64,000 bases of DNA from Ignatzschineria cameli (GCF_003121895.1 NZ_QEWW01000001.1:186001-250000); one strand, 5' to 3'. Positions 18,645 to 29,505 are shown, counted from the stretch's first letter. The notes: generated from the letters alone by a model not told the origin. Numbers and translations are program-made.

Positions 18645-19229
18645 AAAAGCTCCTACTTGTTATTTTATGGCGAATGTTATCATTCGCTTTTATTGTTTGT
18701 TTTATTATTTGTATTAATTATATCGATATTATATCGATACTCCGATCCTTCAACACACCGTTGTTGCATCTTGTCATAACTTTATAATCTCATGATTTGA
18801 TCATTTCATTATTTCGTTATCCCACATTTATCACGATGATTGATGATCAGTTTTATTATTCGTTGCAATATTGTCACTAGAGCGATATCAACCGCAATAT
18901 CTATTGCAACATAAAGTTTATTATGGGGCTAATAATTACGATTGCAAGGCTAGAGTTGAAGTGATGACAAGTGATTATAAACGATGATAAATGGTTATAA
19001 ATAGCGACAAGTAGGGGTCAGCTAACAAGTAGCGAAGTAAGCGCCGATGCAGCCGATACCGCAGATGTAAGTTATCGATCAGTTATCTGTTAGCTATTAT
19101 TGAATAATCATTCTAGAGCTTGTCGTTAGAATCGACAGAGCAACATAGATAGTAAATATTAGATAGTAATATAGATCGTAATGTTTGTAATGTAGATAAA
19201 TAGATTGGGGATGTTATATAGAAACAGAG
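18645..19229. other. 585-bp spacer without a supported gene
   Basis: An 8-bp inverted repeat AGCTAACA (19020-19027) / TGTTAGCT (19088-19095) encloses a locally GC-richer stretch that might be structured RNA. Otherwise AT-rich with loose GTGATGATAAA-like repeats; no open frame or clear terminator is seen. Confidence 0.4.
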
Positions 19230-20249
19230 CTATCGATCATTTGCCATTATTTTTCTTTGCAGTGTATCAATAAAATGATCCGGGAGCTCATTTTTTAGTG
19301 GAACTGCCCAGAGATTATCCATTTTAAAGTGCTGACATTTTGTAGCATCCTTCTCTGTCATAAGGATGGGAGGAGGAAGTGTTGCGAGCTCATGCTCTTC
19401 AATCTGGTGATGATCAGGAAAGCTCTTTGTGGTCAATTGAAGCCCTCTTGCGCGCAGCATCTGATAGAAGTTTTCCGGATGAGCAATGCCGGCAATGGCG
19501 CTTAAAGGGGGTTGAAAAGTCTCAAGCGAGCGTTTTAATGCAGGATTATGGAGTGAAACTGCATCATCTAATTCTGCTTTAAGCGGAATAATCTTGGTCT
19601 GATCGAATACTTTCGATCTGCCTGAAAAACTTGCTATCTGCTGTATTAATTCGTTAGGAAAGATCTGGTTGCAGATAATAAAATCTACCCTCTGGAGACG
19701 GTTTATAGGTTCTCTTAAGGGGCCGGCAGGTAATAAGCGACCATTTCCAAATCCTTGAGCGCCGACCACAATAATCTCTATATCTCGCTCTAATTGCCGA
19801 TGCTGTAAGGCATCATCACAGATAAAGCAGTCGATATGGGGATTCGCTTTCAGTAGCGCAAGACCTGCCTCGTAACGATGAGAGTAGATTGCCATAGGCG
19901 CTTTTGTTTTTTGGTAGATCAAGTAGGGCTCATCGCCAATCTCTTGAACGGTAGAGTGAGGTGTTACAATCTGTAGCGATCGATCTTTGCGCCCAAACCC
20001 TCTTGAGAGAATCCCGACTGTCAATCCACGAGCTTGTAATGCTTTTGTTAATGTGATCGTTGTAGGCGTTTTTCCTGTGCCGCCCACATTGATATTGCCA
20101 ATCACAATGGTTGGGCGAGGAAGCTTTTGGGCTCTCTTTGCCCGTTTTTGTAGATCATATTGTGAGATAAGATGATAAAGGTAAGAGAGTGGAAGAAGAA
20201 GTGTTGAGATTCCCCTCTTTTTTTGCCAAAACTTAGGTGTCTTTAACAT
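19230..20249 (-). CDS. lpxK: Tetraacyldisaccharide 4'-kinase
   Basis: Inner-membrane-associated kinase that phosphorylates the lipid A precursor. N-terminal hydrophobic anchor, then the Walker A GGTGKTP near residue 58; CDDALQH carries the catalytic acidic pair. Length 339 is normal. The ATG at 20249 has GAGGAT upstream; a TTG immediately before it is less likely. It follows coaX on the minus strand across a 7-bp tandem repeat; msbA is not adjacent. Confidence 0.93.
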   Translation of the reverse strand: MLKTPKFWQKKRGISTLLLPLSYLYHLISQYDLQKRAKRAQKLPRPTIVIGNINVGGTGKTPTTITLTKALQARGLTVGILSRGFGRKDRSLQIVTPHSTVQEIGDEPYLIYQKTKAPMAIYSHRYEAGLALLKANPHIDCFICDDALQHRQLERDIEIIVVGAQGFGNGRLLPAGPLREPINRLQRVDFIICNQIFPNELIQQIASFSGRSKVFDQTKIIPLKAELDDAVSLHNPALKRSLETFQPPLSAIAGIAHPENFYQMLRARGLQLTTKSFPDHHQIEEHELATLPPPILMTEKDATKCQHFKMDNLWAVPLKNELPDHFIDTLQRKIMANDR

Positions 20250-20260
20250 CAATATCCTCT

Positions 20261-20288
20261 TTAAATCTTAAATCTTAAATCTTAAATC
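20261..20288 (-). repeat. 7-bp tandem repeat at the coaX/lpxK junction
   Basis: TTAAATC occurs four times in perfect tandem. The repeat overlaps the coaX stop codon and lies just upstream of the lpxK ribosome site. Confidence 0.9.
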
Positions 20289-21145
20289 GCGCGTTTTGAT
20301 TGAGCGTTCTCTTCTAAATCACCCTGTGGACGATTTTCTACAATAGCAGTTGCCGAATGATCGGAACGCTGCTCGGAGTGTAATTCGGAATGTAATTGAT
20401 GGTAGAGATAGACTAAACCTTTAAAGATTAAGGTCTCATCAAAGATGATCTCTCCTTTAAAAGGGGCATCTGCGTAGTAATGGAGATTACCGCCGGTAAA
20501 GAGGATCTTTTCAATCGGATAGCGCTTCTTAATCTCGGCAATAAGCCCCATAATCATATGGTAGTGGCCATTAATTGTTCCGATACTGATCGATTCAAAT
20601 GTATTAAATCCTAATACTCCTTCTTGTAGAGCATAATCCATCTCTGAAAGGAGCGCGGCTTGAGCAAAGAGACCTTGAAGGCTCGATTGAATGCCGGGAG
20701 AGATCGTTGTACCTACAAATTTTCCATTCTCTACAACAAAGATCGTTGTCGCAGTTCCTAGTGCAACAACCGCACAATTTTGATATTGATATGCTGCTTC
20801 AACGCCATAGAAATTAGCGACAAAATCAGCACCTAAGAGATGGATGTTTTTAAGGGAGAAGCGGGACCAATCGACCGGCAGATCATGACGGAGACTATAG
20901 ACGGGAATTTGGTAGAGGTCGGCAATTGCGCGAATCAAACTATTGAGATCCGGGACAACAGAGACATAGACAACAGCGTCAAAAGAGATCTCAAATTGGT
21001 CTAATTTTCTCTTTATCGCTGCGGTATCGCTTAAGACACTATCCTGGCTCAGCGGTCTAATTAGGGGCGTTAAAGAGCCATCTTTAGCGTTATAGAGTCG
21101 AAAGTCTGCTGTGGTATTGCCAATATCTACTAAAAGTAGCTTCAT
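20282..21145 (-). CDS. coaX: Type III pantothenate kinase
   Basis: First step of coenzyme A synthesis. N-terminal VDIGNTT is the ASKHA-fold phosphate loop; GADFVAN, ALGTATT and FTGGN are the other family motifs. The ATG at 21145 (287 residues) begins directly before the conserved fold; the longer frame to 21190 is unlikely. The C-terminal ~25 residues are a charged extension. panB and panC of the same pathway are found at 61-63 kb. Confidence 0.92.
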   Translation of the reverse strand: MKLLLVDIGNTTADFRLYNAKDGSLTPLIRPLSQDSVLSDTAAIKRKLDQFEISFDAVVYVSVVPDLNSLIRAIADLYQIPVYSLRHDLPVDWSRFSLKNIHLLGADFVANFYGVEAAYQYQNCAVVALGTATTIFVVENGKFVGTTISPGIQSSLQGLFAQAALLSEMDYALQEGVLGFNTFESISIGTINGHYHMIMGLIAEIKKRYPIEKILFTGGNLHYYADAPFKGEIIFDETLIFKGLVYLYHQLHSELHSEQRSDHSATAIVENRPQGDLEENAQSKRAI

Positions 21146-21259
21146 GATTTTACGCCTATTTACAGAGATAAAGCTTATTATTATAGCCACTTTTTTGCTG
21201 AAATCATCCTAAAGATCATCTTCAAGTATTAAAGCATAGGAGATTGAGTGAGGATTTTT

Positions 21260-21700
21260 TTAATGCTTATGCTCAATAATCACTTCCCGATTGGTAAAAA
21301 TTGTCTCAATAGAAGCTGAGTTGATCGCAATATCCATCGTTCTTGAAATCGCTTCAAAAGCTAACTCCATGCGGTAACTCTCCAGAATTTTTTTAGTAAT
21401 TGGATAGCGTTCTCGCACGGTATGGAAAGGGTTCTCTTTCTCCTCTAAGGTGATTGGCAGATCTCTCTCTTCCTTTGCCTTTAAAAGTGGGGTAATTGCC
21501 GCAATAATTAACTTTGAAGGGGTATCTTCGGGGAGTAAGAGTGTTAACGCATTGGCCGCAGGAGTGCTTAAGATCTTTTCAAGTGCTAAAGAGAGAATGT
21601 CGAGCCAATTTTGAGGCAGATTGCTCGGTAGGGTTGCCTCTTCCCCTTGTGCTAGAATCTCTTTTTGAAATTGTTCTAAAAGTACGCTATCAATTAACAT
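21260..21700 (-). CDS. Hypothetical protein
   Basis: 146 residues from the ATG at 21700, with GGAGGT upstream. It is predicted soluble and largely helical, with no recognised motif. It sits between coaX and a HAD phosphatase on the same strand, so a minus-strand cluster is possible. Confidence 0.6.
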   Translation of the reverse strand: MLIDSVLLEQFQKEILAQGEEATLPSNLPQNWLDILSLALEKILSTPAANALTLLLPEDTPSKLIIAAITPLLKAKEERDLPITLEEKENPFHTVRERYPITKKILESYRMELAFEAISRTMDIAINSASIETIFTNREVIIEHKH

Positions 21701-21907
21701 CTCTTTGATACCTCCCCGATAAATCTTTTGATCATCTCTGATCATTTCTAATCATTGCTGACTATTTTGATCTTTGAAATATTTTTCAAAGCCATTCAAT
21801 TGTTCGAAGAGTAGAATCTCTACCCTTTAAAAGTTAATTATCAAGCGTAGTGAAAAATAGCGCGTGGTGGGAGAAGCCACGACTGTTAGGATTATTTAAA
21901 TGAGCAG

Positions 21908-22516
21908 TTAAGCGCGTAGGGCACGGAGAAGCGCTGAGCAGTCGGTAAAGTGATAATCGGCAAGCTCGGGATAGATATTTTCTTGCTGATTGATCAAGAG
22001 GGTGGTAATCCCGGCATTTTTCCCAGCAGCTAAGTCATATTCATGATCCCCAATGATCAGTGCTTCTTGGGGAGAGATCTGCCATAACTCAAGAAGCTTT
22101 AAGATTCCATCAGGTGCTGGCTTTGGAGTTGCGGTATCACGACCAATAATGAACTCTTGTGGAAAGTGTTCTGCGATTTTTGCAGCCTTGAGCGTTATTT
22201 CCGTTAATGCATGTAAATTGCGAGTTAGGATCGCAAAGTGAGTCGATCTCTTTGCTAAATATGCTAAAAGATCAGCCGCGCCAGCCGCCGCTTTTGTTGC
22301 TTTTGCCACTTTATATTCATATTCTGCAAGCCAACGCTCTCGCGCTAGGCGATCTTCTTTTGGTAGTGCTGCTAAATTGTCTAAGATATCTTCATCATCC
22401 GCAACTTCGAGGACTTTTCGAATCATTGCAAAATCATGTTTTGCGACGGTAAGGGTACCATCCATATCAAAAATCCAATAGCGGATATCTTGTAATCGAG
22501 AAATATTGTGTATCAT
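21908..22516 (-). CDS. HAD-superfamily phosphatase
   Basis: 202-residue haloacid-dehalogenase-like hydrolase. Motif I is FDMDGTLT (nucleophile Asp near residue 17), motif II LTRN, motif III Lys in TPKPAPDG, motif IV IIGDHEYDLAAGKNAG. A helical cap lies between motifs I and II, as in phosphoglycolate-phosphatase-like enzymes. Substrate unknown. The ATG at 22516 has GGGAGC in front and is preferred over 22546. Confidence 0.85.
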   Translation of the reverse strand: MIHNISRLQDIRYWIFDMDGTLTVAKHDFAMIRKVLEVADDEDILDNLAALPKEDRLARERWLAEYEYKVAKATKAAAGAADLLAYLAKRSTHFAILTRNLHALTEITLKAAKIAEHFPQEFIIGRDTATPKPAPDGILKLLELWQISPQEALIIGDHEYDLAAGKNAGITTLLINQQENIYPELADYHFTDCSALLRALRA

Positions 22517-22792
22517 AAGAGCTCCCTGGAGTATCACCTTGAGCATTATGGCATTATCGTAGCGACTATCAAAATTTGCCGGTCAAACCCTAGGTTAGTG
22601 GATCGTTAAATGGGTCACTAGATGGGTCTTTAGATAGGACAATAGGGCGAAGCTAGAATTGAGCTTAGGTGTACAATGGGATCTTAAGATATCAATATCA
22701 ATATCTATATCAGTATTAGTCTTAATAATTAGATATCAGATACTGGTGTAGATAAATATGGATAGTAATCGACAGCAATTGAAGGAAGAGAG

Positions 22793-23233
22793 ATGAAATT
22801 ATTATTGCAGAGGGTTAAAGAGGCTTCTGTCACAGTAGAGGGAGAGGTTGTCGGCGCGATTAAAAATGGATTGCTACTCTTTGTCGGTATCGAACCTTTT
22901 GATACAGAAGAGACGGTTAAAAAGGGGATTGAGCGAGCGCTTAAATATCGAATATTTAGTGATGAAGCGGGGAAGATGAATCTCTCATTGATCGATACGA
23001 AGGGTGATCTTCTTCTTGTCTCTCAATTTACCCTAGCGGCTGATACAGAGAGAGGCTTGCGGCCAAGTTTCACTTCCGCCGCTCCACCTGCACTCGGTGA
23101 AGCGCTCTTCGACTATGCTATCTCCGTTGCCCGCTCTACGATTGAACATGTCGCAACGGGCCGTTTTGGCGCTGATATGCAGGTCTCATTGATCAATGAT
23201 GGCCCTGTAACCTTTCTTTTAGAGACGCGTTAA
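22793..23233 (+). CDS. dtd: D-aminoacyl-tRNA deacylase
   Basis: Removes D-amino acids mischarged onto tRNA. Length 146 is typical. The two signature motifs are present: SQFTL and the Gly-cisPro loop NDGPVTF near the C-terminus. It starts at ATG after GAAGGAAGAGAG. It is divergent from the HAD phosphatase gene. Confidence 0.95.
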   Translation: MKLLLQRVKEASVTVEGEVVGAIKNGLLLFVGIEPFDTEETVKKGIERALKYRIFSDEAGKMNLSLIDTKGDLLLVSQFTLAADTERGLRPSFTSAAPPALGEALFDYAISVARSTIEHVATGRFGADMQVSLINDGPVTFLLETR

Positions 23234-23276
23234 TAGTGCTCTGTTAATAGTCGTTAATAGTCGAAAGATCGTTTTT

Positions 23277-24269
23277 TTAGGTATTGATCTCTCGCATCAC
23301 TTCGCTTAAGAGTTGGAAAGATCTTAAGCGTTTTTCTTGCTCATAGATCACGCCGGCAAACATCAATTCTTCAACTTCAATCTCTGTAAGTAGTTCTTCG
23401 ATGAAATTTTTAGCTCGATTAGGGTCGCCGACAGCAGAGATGCGCAACATTGAGGAGACGTGACGTTTTTCCATAGGATTCCAGTAGCGCTCCATCTCCT
23501 CTCGGCTAATGGGAGGTGGTGTCAATTTTCGATCATCACGAATTAATTGTGTAAAGCTCTGTTCCATTGTGGTGAAGAGATAATCTGCCTCCTCATTGCT
23601 ATCGGCAATTACAGCATTCATACAGAGCATGGCATAGGGCTTATCAAGATATGCCGAAGGACGGAAGCGTTCACGATAGAGCGTGAGCGCCTCTTTCATA
23701 TGGGTGGGTGCAAAATGAGCGGCAAATGCATAGGGTAGTCCTAAGTGTGCTGCAAGCTGTGCGCCGAAGAGGCTAGATCCTAAAATCCAAACAGGAATCG
23801 AGAGATTCATGCCGGGAATCGCATTGATACGCTGATTATCTTGAGGGTGAAAATAGTTCAATAATTCAACCACTTCCTCGGGAAAATGTTCCGCACGCGA
23901 AGGATCTCGGCGAAGAGCATAGGAGGTTTGTGGATCAGTGCCGGGCGCTCTGCCGACGCCAAGATCGATTCTACCAGGATAGAGACTCTCTAAGGTGCCA
24001 AAAGCCTCAGCGACCATTAAGGGGGAATGGTTAGGGAGCATTATTCCACCTGAACCTAAGCGGATCTTCTCTGTTTGGCTCGCAAGATAACCGATTAAGA
24101 CTGCAGTTGCCGAGCTTGCGATGTTCACCATATTATGGTGTTCTGCAACCCAAAAGCGACAATATCCTTGTACTTCACCTAGTTGCGCTAATGCTGCTGC
24201 TCGATGAAATGCATCGCTTGGTGTCTCTTTTTGATTAATATTGGCTAGATCTAAAATGGAATATTTCAT
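23277..24269 (-). CDS. Luciferase-like FMN-dependent oxidoreductase
   Basis: 330-residue TIM-barrel flavoprotein of the bacterial luciferase-like (LLM, YhbW-type) family. Motifs: RFWVAEHHN near residue 40, [11 protein letters not shown], and [11 protein letters not shown]. The physiological substrate of this subgroup is unknown. The ATG at 24269 lies 8 nt after AGGAG; a GTG two codons earlier is unlikely. It converges with dtd. Confidence 0.88.
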   Translation of the reverse strand: MKYSILDLANINQKETPSDAFHRAAALAQLGEVQGYCRFWVAEHHNMVNIASSATAVLIGYLASQTEKIRLGSGGIMLPNHSPLMVAEAFGTLESLYPGRIDLGVGRAPGTDPQTSYALRRDPSRAEHFPEEVVELLNYFHPQDNQRINAIPGMNLSIPVWILGSSLFGAQLAAHLGLPYAFAAHFAPTHMKEALTLYRERFRPSAYLDKPYAMLCMNAVIADSNEEADYLFTTMEQSFTQLIRDDRKLTPPPISREEMERYWNPMEKRHVSSMLRISAVGDPNRAKNFIEELLTEIEVEELMFAGVIYEQEKRLRSFQLLSEVMREINT

Positions 24270-24376
24270 GTTCACGCTCCTATATCACCCCTTCTACTTG
24301 ATAATCTCTCTTTTAACGGCTTAAATCTGATCATTTAAGCCTGGATAGTTAAACCTAAATAGTTGAATATGATCGT

Positions 24377-24712
24377 TTAATACCACTCTTCACGCATCTC
24401 CTCGATTAAGAGGGAGAGGTCATGATCATTGAAGTAGAGTGGCCGGAAATTGAGGATAAATCCCTTGATATTTTCGAAAGAGCCCTGCAATTCACAGCTC
24501 TCCTCATTAGGTTCATATCGAAAGGCACCTTGCAGCTCTGTTAACTGATGCTCGAGATAAAATTCAATAATATCGATCCAGGTATACCCGGTAATCTCCA
24601 TCTCTAGATCATCAAAGATCTCAAAACGGTCATGAGCAGGGAAGTAGACTCCCCAGAGATTTTCTTCATATTGAACAAGTTCAAAAGGGTGGATTCGTTG
24701 TAAGTCTTGCAT
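24377..24712 (-). CDS. Small acidic protein, weak resemblance to Imm51-type immunity proteins
   Basis: 111-residue acidic soluble protein. The order of a WGVYFP strand, a WIDIIEFYLEHQ helix and an FRYEPNEESC segment recalls immunity-protein family 51, but the match is only by eye. No toxin gene is adjacent. It may equally be an unrelated orphan. Confidence 0.5.
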   Translation of the reverse strand: MQDLQRIHPFELVQYEENLWGVYFPAHDRFEIFDDLEMEITGYTWIDIIEFYLEHQLTELQGAFRYEPNEESCELQGSFENIKGFILNFRPLYFNDHDLSLLIEEMREEWY

Positions 24713-24920
24713 AATATATATTCTATTACTCTTATTATTCTTATTGCTCTATCAGTGTATCAAATTAATCTATTGAATTAATTTATTGGGCCAGTGTAAC
24801 GAAAAGAGAAAAAAGAAAAGAGAAAAATTAGGTCAATCTCTCTCATTAATCGCTCTTCTTATTCAGAAAGTGATGTAGGAGAGAGGTAAAATCGAGTAGA
24901 AATTAAAGCGGAAAAGAGAG

Positions 24921-24957
24921 AAAGCCCCCTATAACCTATTAATTTATAGAGGGCTTT
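24921..24957. terminator. Terminator downstream of the PuuP-like gene
   Basis: AAAGCCCCCTATAA (24921-24934) and TTATAGAGGGCTTT (24944-24957) form a 14-bp stem with one mismatch. U-rich sequence follows on both strands. It lies 150 bp after the minus-strand permease stop. Confidence 0.7.
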
Positions 24958-25107
24958 TTAGCAGAGTGAACGCTTCTCCAACCGCCCACTCTTTTGCTAT
25001 ATTTCTATTTTTTACTTTAGTTCTAACGATTGTCAGATCACTTCTTTAGGCGATTATTTTGAATGGTATCAGGTATTAATAACACCATTCATCATTGCGC
25101 TATTGCC

Positions 25108-26514
25108 TTAAGCATCTGGTGTCCGTGAGCGACTTAAGAACTCTTTCGGGAATTGGGTAAAGCCTTTCGTTACAAATGAGAGATAGACTAAACCGATCAT
25201 GCCCCAAACAATACCGATCACAAGCGCTGTATACTCAAGGTTAAACCAGAGATAGATAATAAACGCCATTCCTGCCATTGGGAAGAGAAGGTAGTTTAAG
25301 TTATGCATTACTGAGTAACGTTGATTATCACGGATATAGTACTGAACAACAACACAGAGATTAACGAAGAAGAATGCGGTTAAAGCTCCAAAGTTGACGA
25401 GATGTAGCGCAAAACTGAGATCGAAGAATCCTGCAAAGAGACAGATAAATCCCACAATAATGATATTGATCGATGGGGTCTTATACTTAGGGTTGATATA
25501 ACCGAAGATTTTAGGTGGTAAAATTCCATCACGACCCATCACATACATCATTCTCGATACCCCCGTGTGTGCGGCAATTCCTGATGCACAGACTGCTAAT
25601 ACCGCTAACCAAAGGCCGATCGATTGGAATAGCTTTTTCCCAACATAGAGGAGGACCTCTGGTTGGCTCTCTTCCGGATCGATAAAGGTATAGTTTTTAA
25701 AGTAGAGTTGCATAAAGTAGGTGACGAAGATAAAGATAATTCCGCCCACTAAAGTGGTAAGAAGAATCGCTCTTGGCACTGTTTTTGCCGCATCTTTTGT
25801 CTCTTCTGAAAGAGAGCTTAACCCATCAAACCCTAAGAATGAGAAGCAAAGAATTGCCGAACCTGCTGCAACTGCACCAATCTGCATATCTTCAGACCAG
25901 AAAGGTTCAGTGCTCATCAATGTACCGGCGCCGATATCGTCAAATGCTAATCCCTTAATAATTAGACCAATAAAGATTCCAATAAGAAGTAATTGGCAGA
26001 AAACAATTAAGGTATTAACGTTTGCGACAAGCTCAACACCACGGTAATTGATATAGGTCATTGCGATAGCTAATGGAATGACATAGAACCAAACACTCAC
26101 ATCAGCACTAATTAATGTCTTAAGGTAGATTGTTGCAAGCAGAATATTGATCATCGGGTTAAAGAGATAATCGAGCATCGTACACCAGCCGATCAAGAAT
26201 CCTAAATTGGGATTTAATGATCTCTGTGCGTAGGTATATGCAGATCCTGCAGATGGATAATATTTCACCATTTGGCCATAGCTCATCGCTGTAAACATCA
26301 TTGCCACAAGGGTGATGATGTAAGCAGTGGGAACATGTCCGCCTGATTGGTCACTAACAATACCAAAAGTATCAAAGACAGTCATCGGTTGCATATAAGC
26401 AAGGCCGATCATGACAAGTTGCCATAATACTAAGGTTTTTTGTAGTCTTGATGGAGAAGAGATGGATGAAGCAGTAGTAGCGTTAGGAGATAACGCCTTC
26501 GTTTTTAATAACAT
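25108..26514 (-). CDS. puuP: APC-family permease, PuuP-like putrescine importer
   Basis: 468-residue, about 12-helix inner-membrane amino acid/polyamine transporter. The N-terminal block LGLAYMQPMTVFDTFGIV-like pattern (residues ~36-52), GSAYTYAQRSLNP, CFSFLGFDGLSSLSEET and YVMGRDGILPP closely match E. coli PuuP as I remember it. No other puu (putrescine catabolism) gene is nearby, so the substrate assignment is by similarity only. Confidence 0.8.
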   Translation of the reverse strand: MLLKTKALSPNATTASSISSPSRLQKTLVLWQLVMIGLAYMQPMTVFDTFGIVSDQSGGHVPTAYIITLVAMMFTAMSYGQMVKYYPSAGSAYTYAQRSLNPNLGFLIGWCTMLDYLFNPMINILLATIYLKTLISADVSVWFYVIPLAIAMTYINYRGVELVANVNTLIVFCQLLLIGIFIGLIIKGLAFDDIGAGTLMSTEPFWSEDMQIGAVAAGSAILCFSFLGFDGLSSLSEETKDAAKTVPRAILLTTLVGGIIFIFVTYFMQLYFKNYTFIDPEESQPEVLLYVGKKLFQSIGLWLAVLAVCASGIAAHTGVSRMMYVMGRDGILPPKIFGYINPKYKTPSINIIIVGFICLFAGFFDLSFALHLVNFGALTAFFFVNLCVVVQYYIRDNQRYSVMHNLNYLLFPMAGMAFIIYLWFNLEYTALVIGIVWGMIGLVYLSFVTKGFTQFPKEFLSRSRTPDA

Positions 26515-27031
26515 AAGTTTATTTCCCCCAGCCGTCTTAATGGCATGTTAAGAGAGATAAATTAGCCGCGTTAATTCAGATGAATTATTGCCCCCTTGTA
26601 TCGAAATGAGAAAGAATCTTCTCATAAAATCCCCACTTTATATTTGAGGTTCGGGGAATTTTACACGTTTTATCCCATATGGCTACCCCTTTTTAAATAT
26701 TAAATAGGGTAGGAGGATCTAAAAGATTTTTAGGGAGCCTCGCCGGCATTAAAGAGAGGTAGAAAGAGGAATAGAGAGATGGCTAGAAAGATGGATAGAG
26801 GGAAAGTGTCGTTAGCATTGGTCTACTATCTATCGGCGTTTAATTCATGCTTTCACGATAAAAGCTGGAGTTCATTTCTAAAATTTACAATTAGTGCTTT
26901 CTATAGCGAATGCTATTTATTATTTCCAATAAAAAGGAAAAAAGTGTCGCTTGATAAAATTTAGTTATTAAGCAGCCCCATTTCGGCATATCTTTAGCGT
27001 GAAATCTACGCTGAGATGATTCTAGATAATC
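26515..27031. other. 517-bp spacer between puuP-like gene and lptD
   Basis: It contains an inverted repeat CTACCC / GGGTAG around an AT-rich centre near 26683-26712, possibly a regulator site for the divergent permease promoter. A 61-codon frame at 26779 has no convincing ribosome site. No other feature is supported. Confidence 0.4.
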
Positions 27032-29332
27032 TTAGAAATATTTTCCTTGCCGTGAGGAGTAGCCGTTGATGCTATCTTGCCATAATCCATCAGTATTTTG
27101 CCCAACACTTCCAATACCGTTGAGATCAAATTCGATATAGACACGCCACTGTTTTTGTTCATCATAGACATTATTGCGATAGTAGCGTGCAGCAACCCTC
27201 GTTGTTACACAGCAATCGCGAAACTCAAAGCCTAATTGGCTATCGATCATCTTTGATTCACTTAAAATGTAGTTGTAGCGGCCTGCAATTGCCCATTTAT
27301 TGTTGATACTCCAGTAGAAGGAGGTATCAATTTGGTCTGTTTTATCCGAATTTTTTTGATCAGGGCGATTATATTGGTAACTGATGGAGAAAATCTTATC
27401 AGAGGCAGGTCGATAGTTGAGGTCAAAAGTTCCATATGTAATGAGCTTATTAGTTGGCGACCAATCAAGATTAGCTTTTGTATAGAGATTGCGTGTGATA
27501 GCAATCCCGGTTTCAACAGTTAAAGCTGATTTGCGAATCTCATCGTCCCCTTTCTTACGATCGTCTCCCATCGTGATTCTTGGCGCGCTAAAGTAGCGCG
27601 TTTGACCAAGAGAGAGGAAGAAGCGCTCTATGCCGGAACTATCTTCAACAAGACGCGTTGTTACAGCAGCTGTAAGTCGATTAGCATTACTCTGCCTATC
27701 GGCACCATAAAAGTCATTAAAGTTGAAGAGATTATCAAAGCTCGAACTCATTCGTGAGGTATCGAAGATCGGGATATTACTCTGCTCGCGATAGGGTGCA
27801 TAGAGGTAGAAGAGGCGAGGTTCAAATGTTTGTGTGAAATTTCCCCCACCAAATAGCTTAGAGAGGTGAAGGTTTTTATCTAAAAAGAAGCCTGACTCTA
27901 AGCTTAAAATCGGCATAGAGCGGGAGAAGCTCGTCTTATTATTTGCTTGATATTTTCTATCATGATAATTGAGATGATATTGCGTATAGCGAAATCTTGC
28001 TGCTGGCTCAATATAACCCCATGCATTTTCTAAGCGGTAGCTTATTGTAGGCATCAGATCAAGACGTGTAGCTGCTCGAGGGTGTTTAGCGCTCTCTGCT
28101 AAAAAACGATCATTTTTAGCAGAGAAATGGACTAATTCACCATAGAGTTCAAAGCCTAATCCCTTAAAATCCCAACCCCCTTGAAAGAGTAGTTGTGGTA
28201 AGCGTCCATACGGGTTTTTCTGCACGATATTTCGATCTGTAACAACAAAGTCTTGAAAGCGAAGAAGCGCAGTCCAATGTTCTGTACGATAATTTAATAC
28301 AGCATGTCTCTCTAACGTGACCTCTTCAAATAGTCCCGTTTGTCTGCCAAGATCTTTAGCGTATTGATCGTCAGAGACATTTTGAAAGAGAATGTTTCCG
28401 GTTAGATTTTTATCAAACTTGAGTTCTTGTTCTGCTTTGATTTGCCATCGTTTCTTATTGTCGTAGAGTTTATCTCGGAAAAGATAACTCCCTTCCAATG
28501 TAAGATATTGCCATTCATTAAGATAACGAAGATTACCTTTAACTGCTATCCCTCTTTTGCTGATAATACCAGGCGCTAATATCGCATCCATATTAGGAGC
28601 GATATTGAAGTAGTAGGGGAGAAAGAAGGAAATTCCGCTACTTCGGCTAATTTCAAACTCGGGGAAAAGAATCCCACTATGACGCTTTCCATCAATCGGA
28701 TAGGAAATATAGGGCGTATAGAGTATAGGAACATCAAAAACATCAAAAGTGGCATTATATGCTTTTGCACGGCCTGCAGTATGATCGATATCGATATCGA
28801 TAGCATCGATTTTCCAGATCTCATTATCAACAGAACAGGCAGAGTAAGTTGCATCTTTTAGAAGTGTCTTTTGAGTATTATCAAAGTGTTCAATCTGTGT
28901 AGCTCGACCTTGTATATTGGTGCCAGCTTTTAAGTAGTAGGTGGCAGCGGTCACAGAGGTCTCTTTCTTGCCAATATTATGAATCAATCGGTCACCGACA
29001 AGAACGGTGTTAGGAGTTGCGTAACGAACATCTTTACCTTCAGAAGTGATAATTTGATGAACACGATCCATCTCAAATTGATCACTACTTAACCACTCAT
29101 TTCCAAATTGAATTTCAACATCACCATAGAGATGAGCGTTAGTAGGGGTTAGATTTCCTTCATTAGCAGTTACAAATATTTGCTCTTTTGTCGCGACCTG
29201 ATCGACGGGCATAATATGTTGAGCAAGGGGAGAGATCTGACAAGCTATAGGATTAGAGGCCAGTGATAGAGCGGGTAGCGAAAGGATAAGGGCAACCGCA
29301 ATTTTGGAAGGTAGATATCTAGTCTTGGGCAC
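27032..29332 (-). CDS. lptD: LPS-assembly protein LptD
   Basis: Outer-membrane beta-barrel that, with LptE, inserts LPS into the outer leaflet. It has an N-terminal signal peptide (hydrophobic core residues ~9-26), an OstA/LptA-like periplasmic domain (to ~residue 220) and a long barrel domain. Cysteines fall where LptD disulfides are expected: one at residue 31, one in YSACSVD and a CC pair near the C-terminus. The start is a GTG with no clear ribosome site. Unlike in enterics, surA and pdxA do not follow. Confidence 0.93.
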   Translation of the reverse strand: MPKTRYLPSKIAVALILSLPALSLASNPIACQISPLAQHIMPVDQVATKEQIFVTANEGNLTPTNAHLYGDVEIQFGNEWLSSDQFEMDRVHQIITSEGKDVRYATPNTVLVGDRLIHNIGKKETSVTAATYYLKAGTNIQGRATQIEHFDNTQKTLLKDATYSACSVDNEIWKIDAIDIDIDHTAGRAKAYNATFDVFDVPILYTPYISYPIDGKRHSGILFPEFEISRSSGISFFLPYYFNIAPNMDAILAPGIISKRGIAVKGNLRYLNEWQYLTLEGSYLFRDKLYDNKKRWQIKAEQELKFDKNLTGNILFQNVSDDQYAKDLGRQTGLFEEVTLERHAVLNYRTEHWTALLRFQDFVVTDRNIVQKNPYGRLPQLLFQGGWDFKGLGFELYGELVHFSAKNDRFLAESAKHPRAATRLDLMPTISYRLENAWGYIEPAARFRYTQYHLNYHDRKYQANNKTSFSRSMPILSLESGFFLDKNLHLSKLFGGGNFTQTFEPRLFYLYAPYREQSNIPIFDTSRMSSSFDNLFNFNDFYGADRQSNANRLTAAVTTRLVEDSSGIERFFLSLGQTRYFSAPRITMGDDRKKGDDEIRKSALTVETGIAITRNLYTKANLDWSPTNKLITYGTFDLNYRPASDKIFSISYQYNRPDQKNSDKTDQIDTSFYWSINNKWAIAGRYNYILSESKMIDSQLGFEFRDCCVTTRVAARYYRNNVYDEQKQWRVYIEFDLNGIGSVGQNTDGLWQDSINGYSSRQGKYF

Positions 29333-29505
29333 GACAATTTATGCTCGAAAGTTGGGATCAATCAGATCAGGCTAATAAACTTTAATGGAGTGTAGAATCT
29401 CATTTTTTAGTGTTAATTTCAACGGAAAGGCTCGCTAAATTTCTACCAAAGATGATACAATCGATAGAAAGAGCGGGTCTCTTTTGCAATAAGTTTCTAT
29501 AAAGC

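Noticed and set aside
26779-26964. 61-codon frame in the puuP-lptD spacer
   Set aside because: No convincing ribosome site beyond a weak GAGAG, no family likeness, AT-rich spacer composition.
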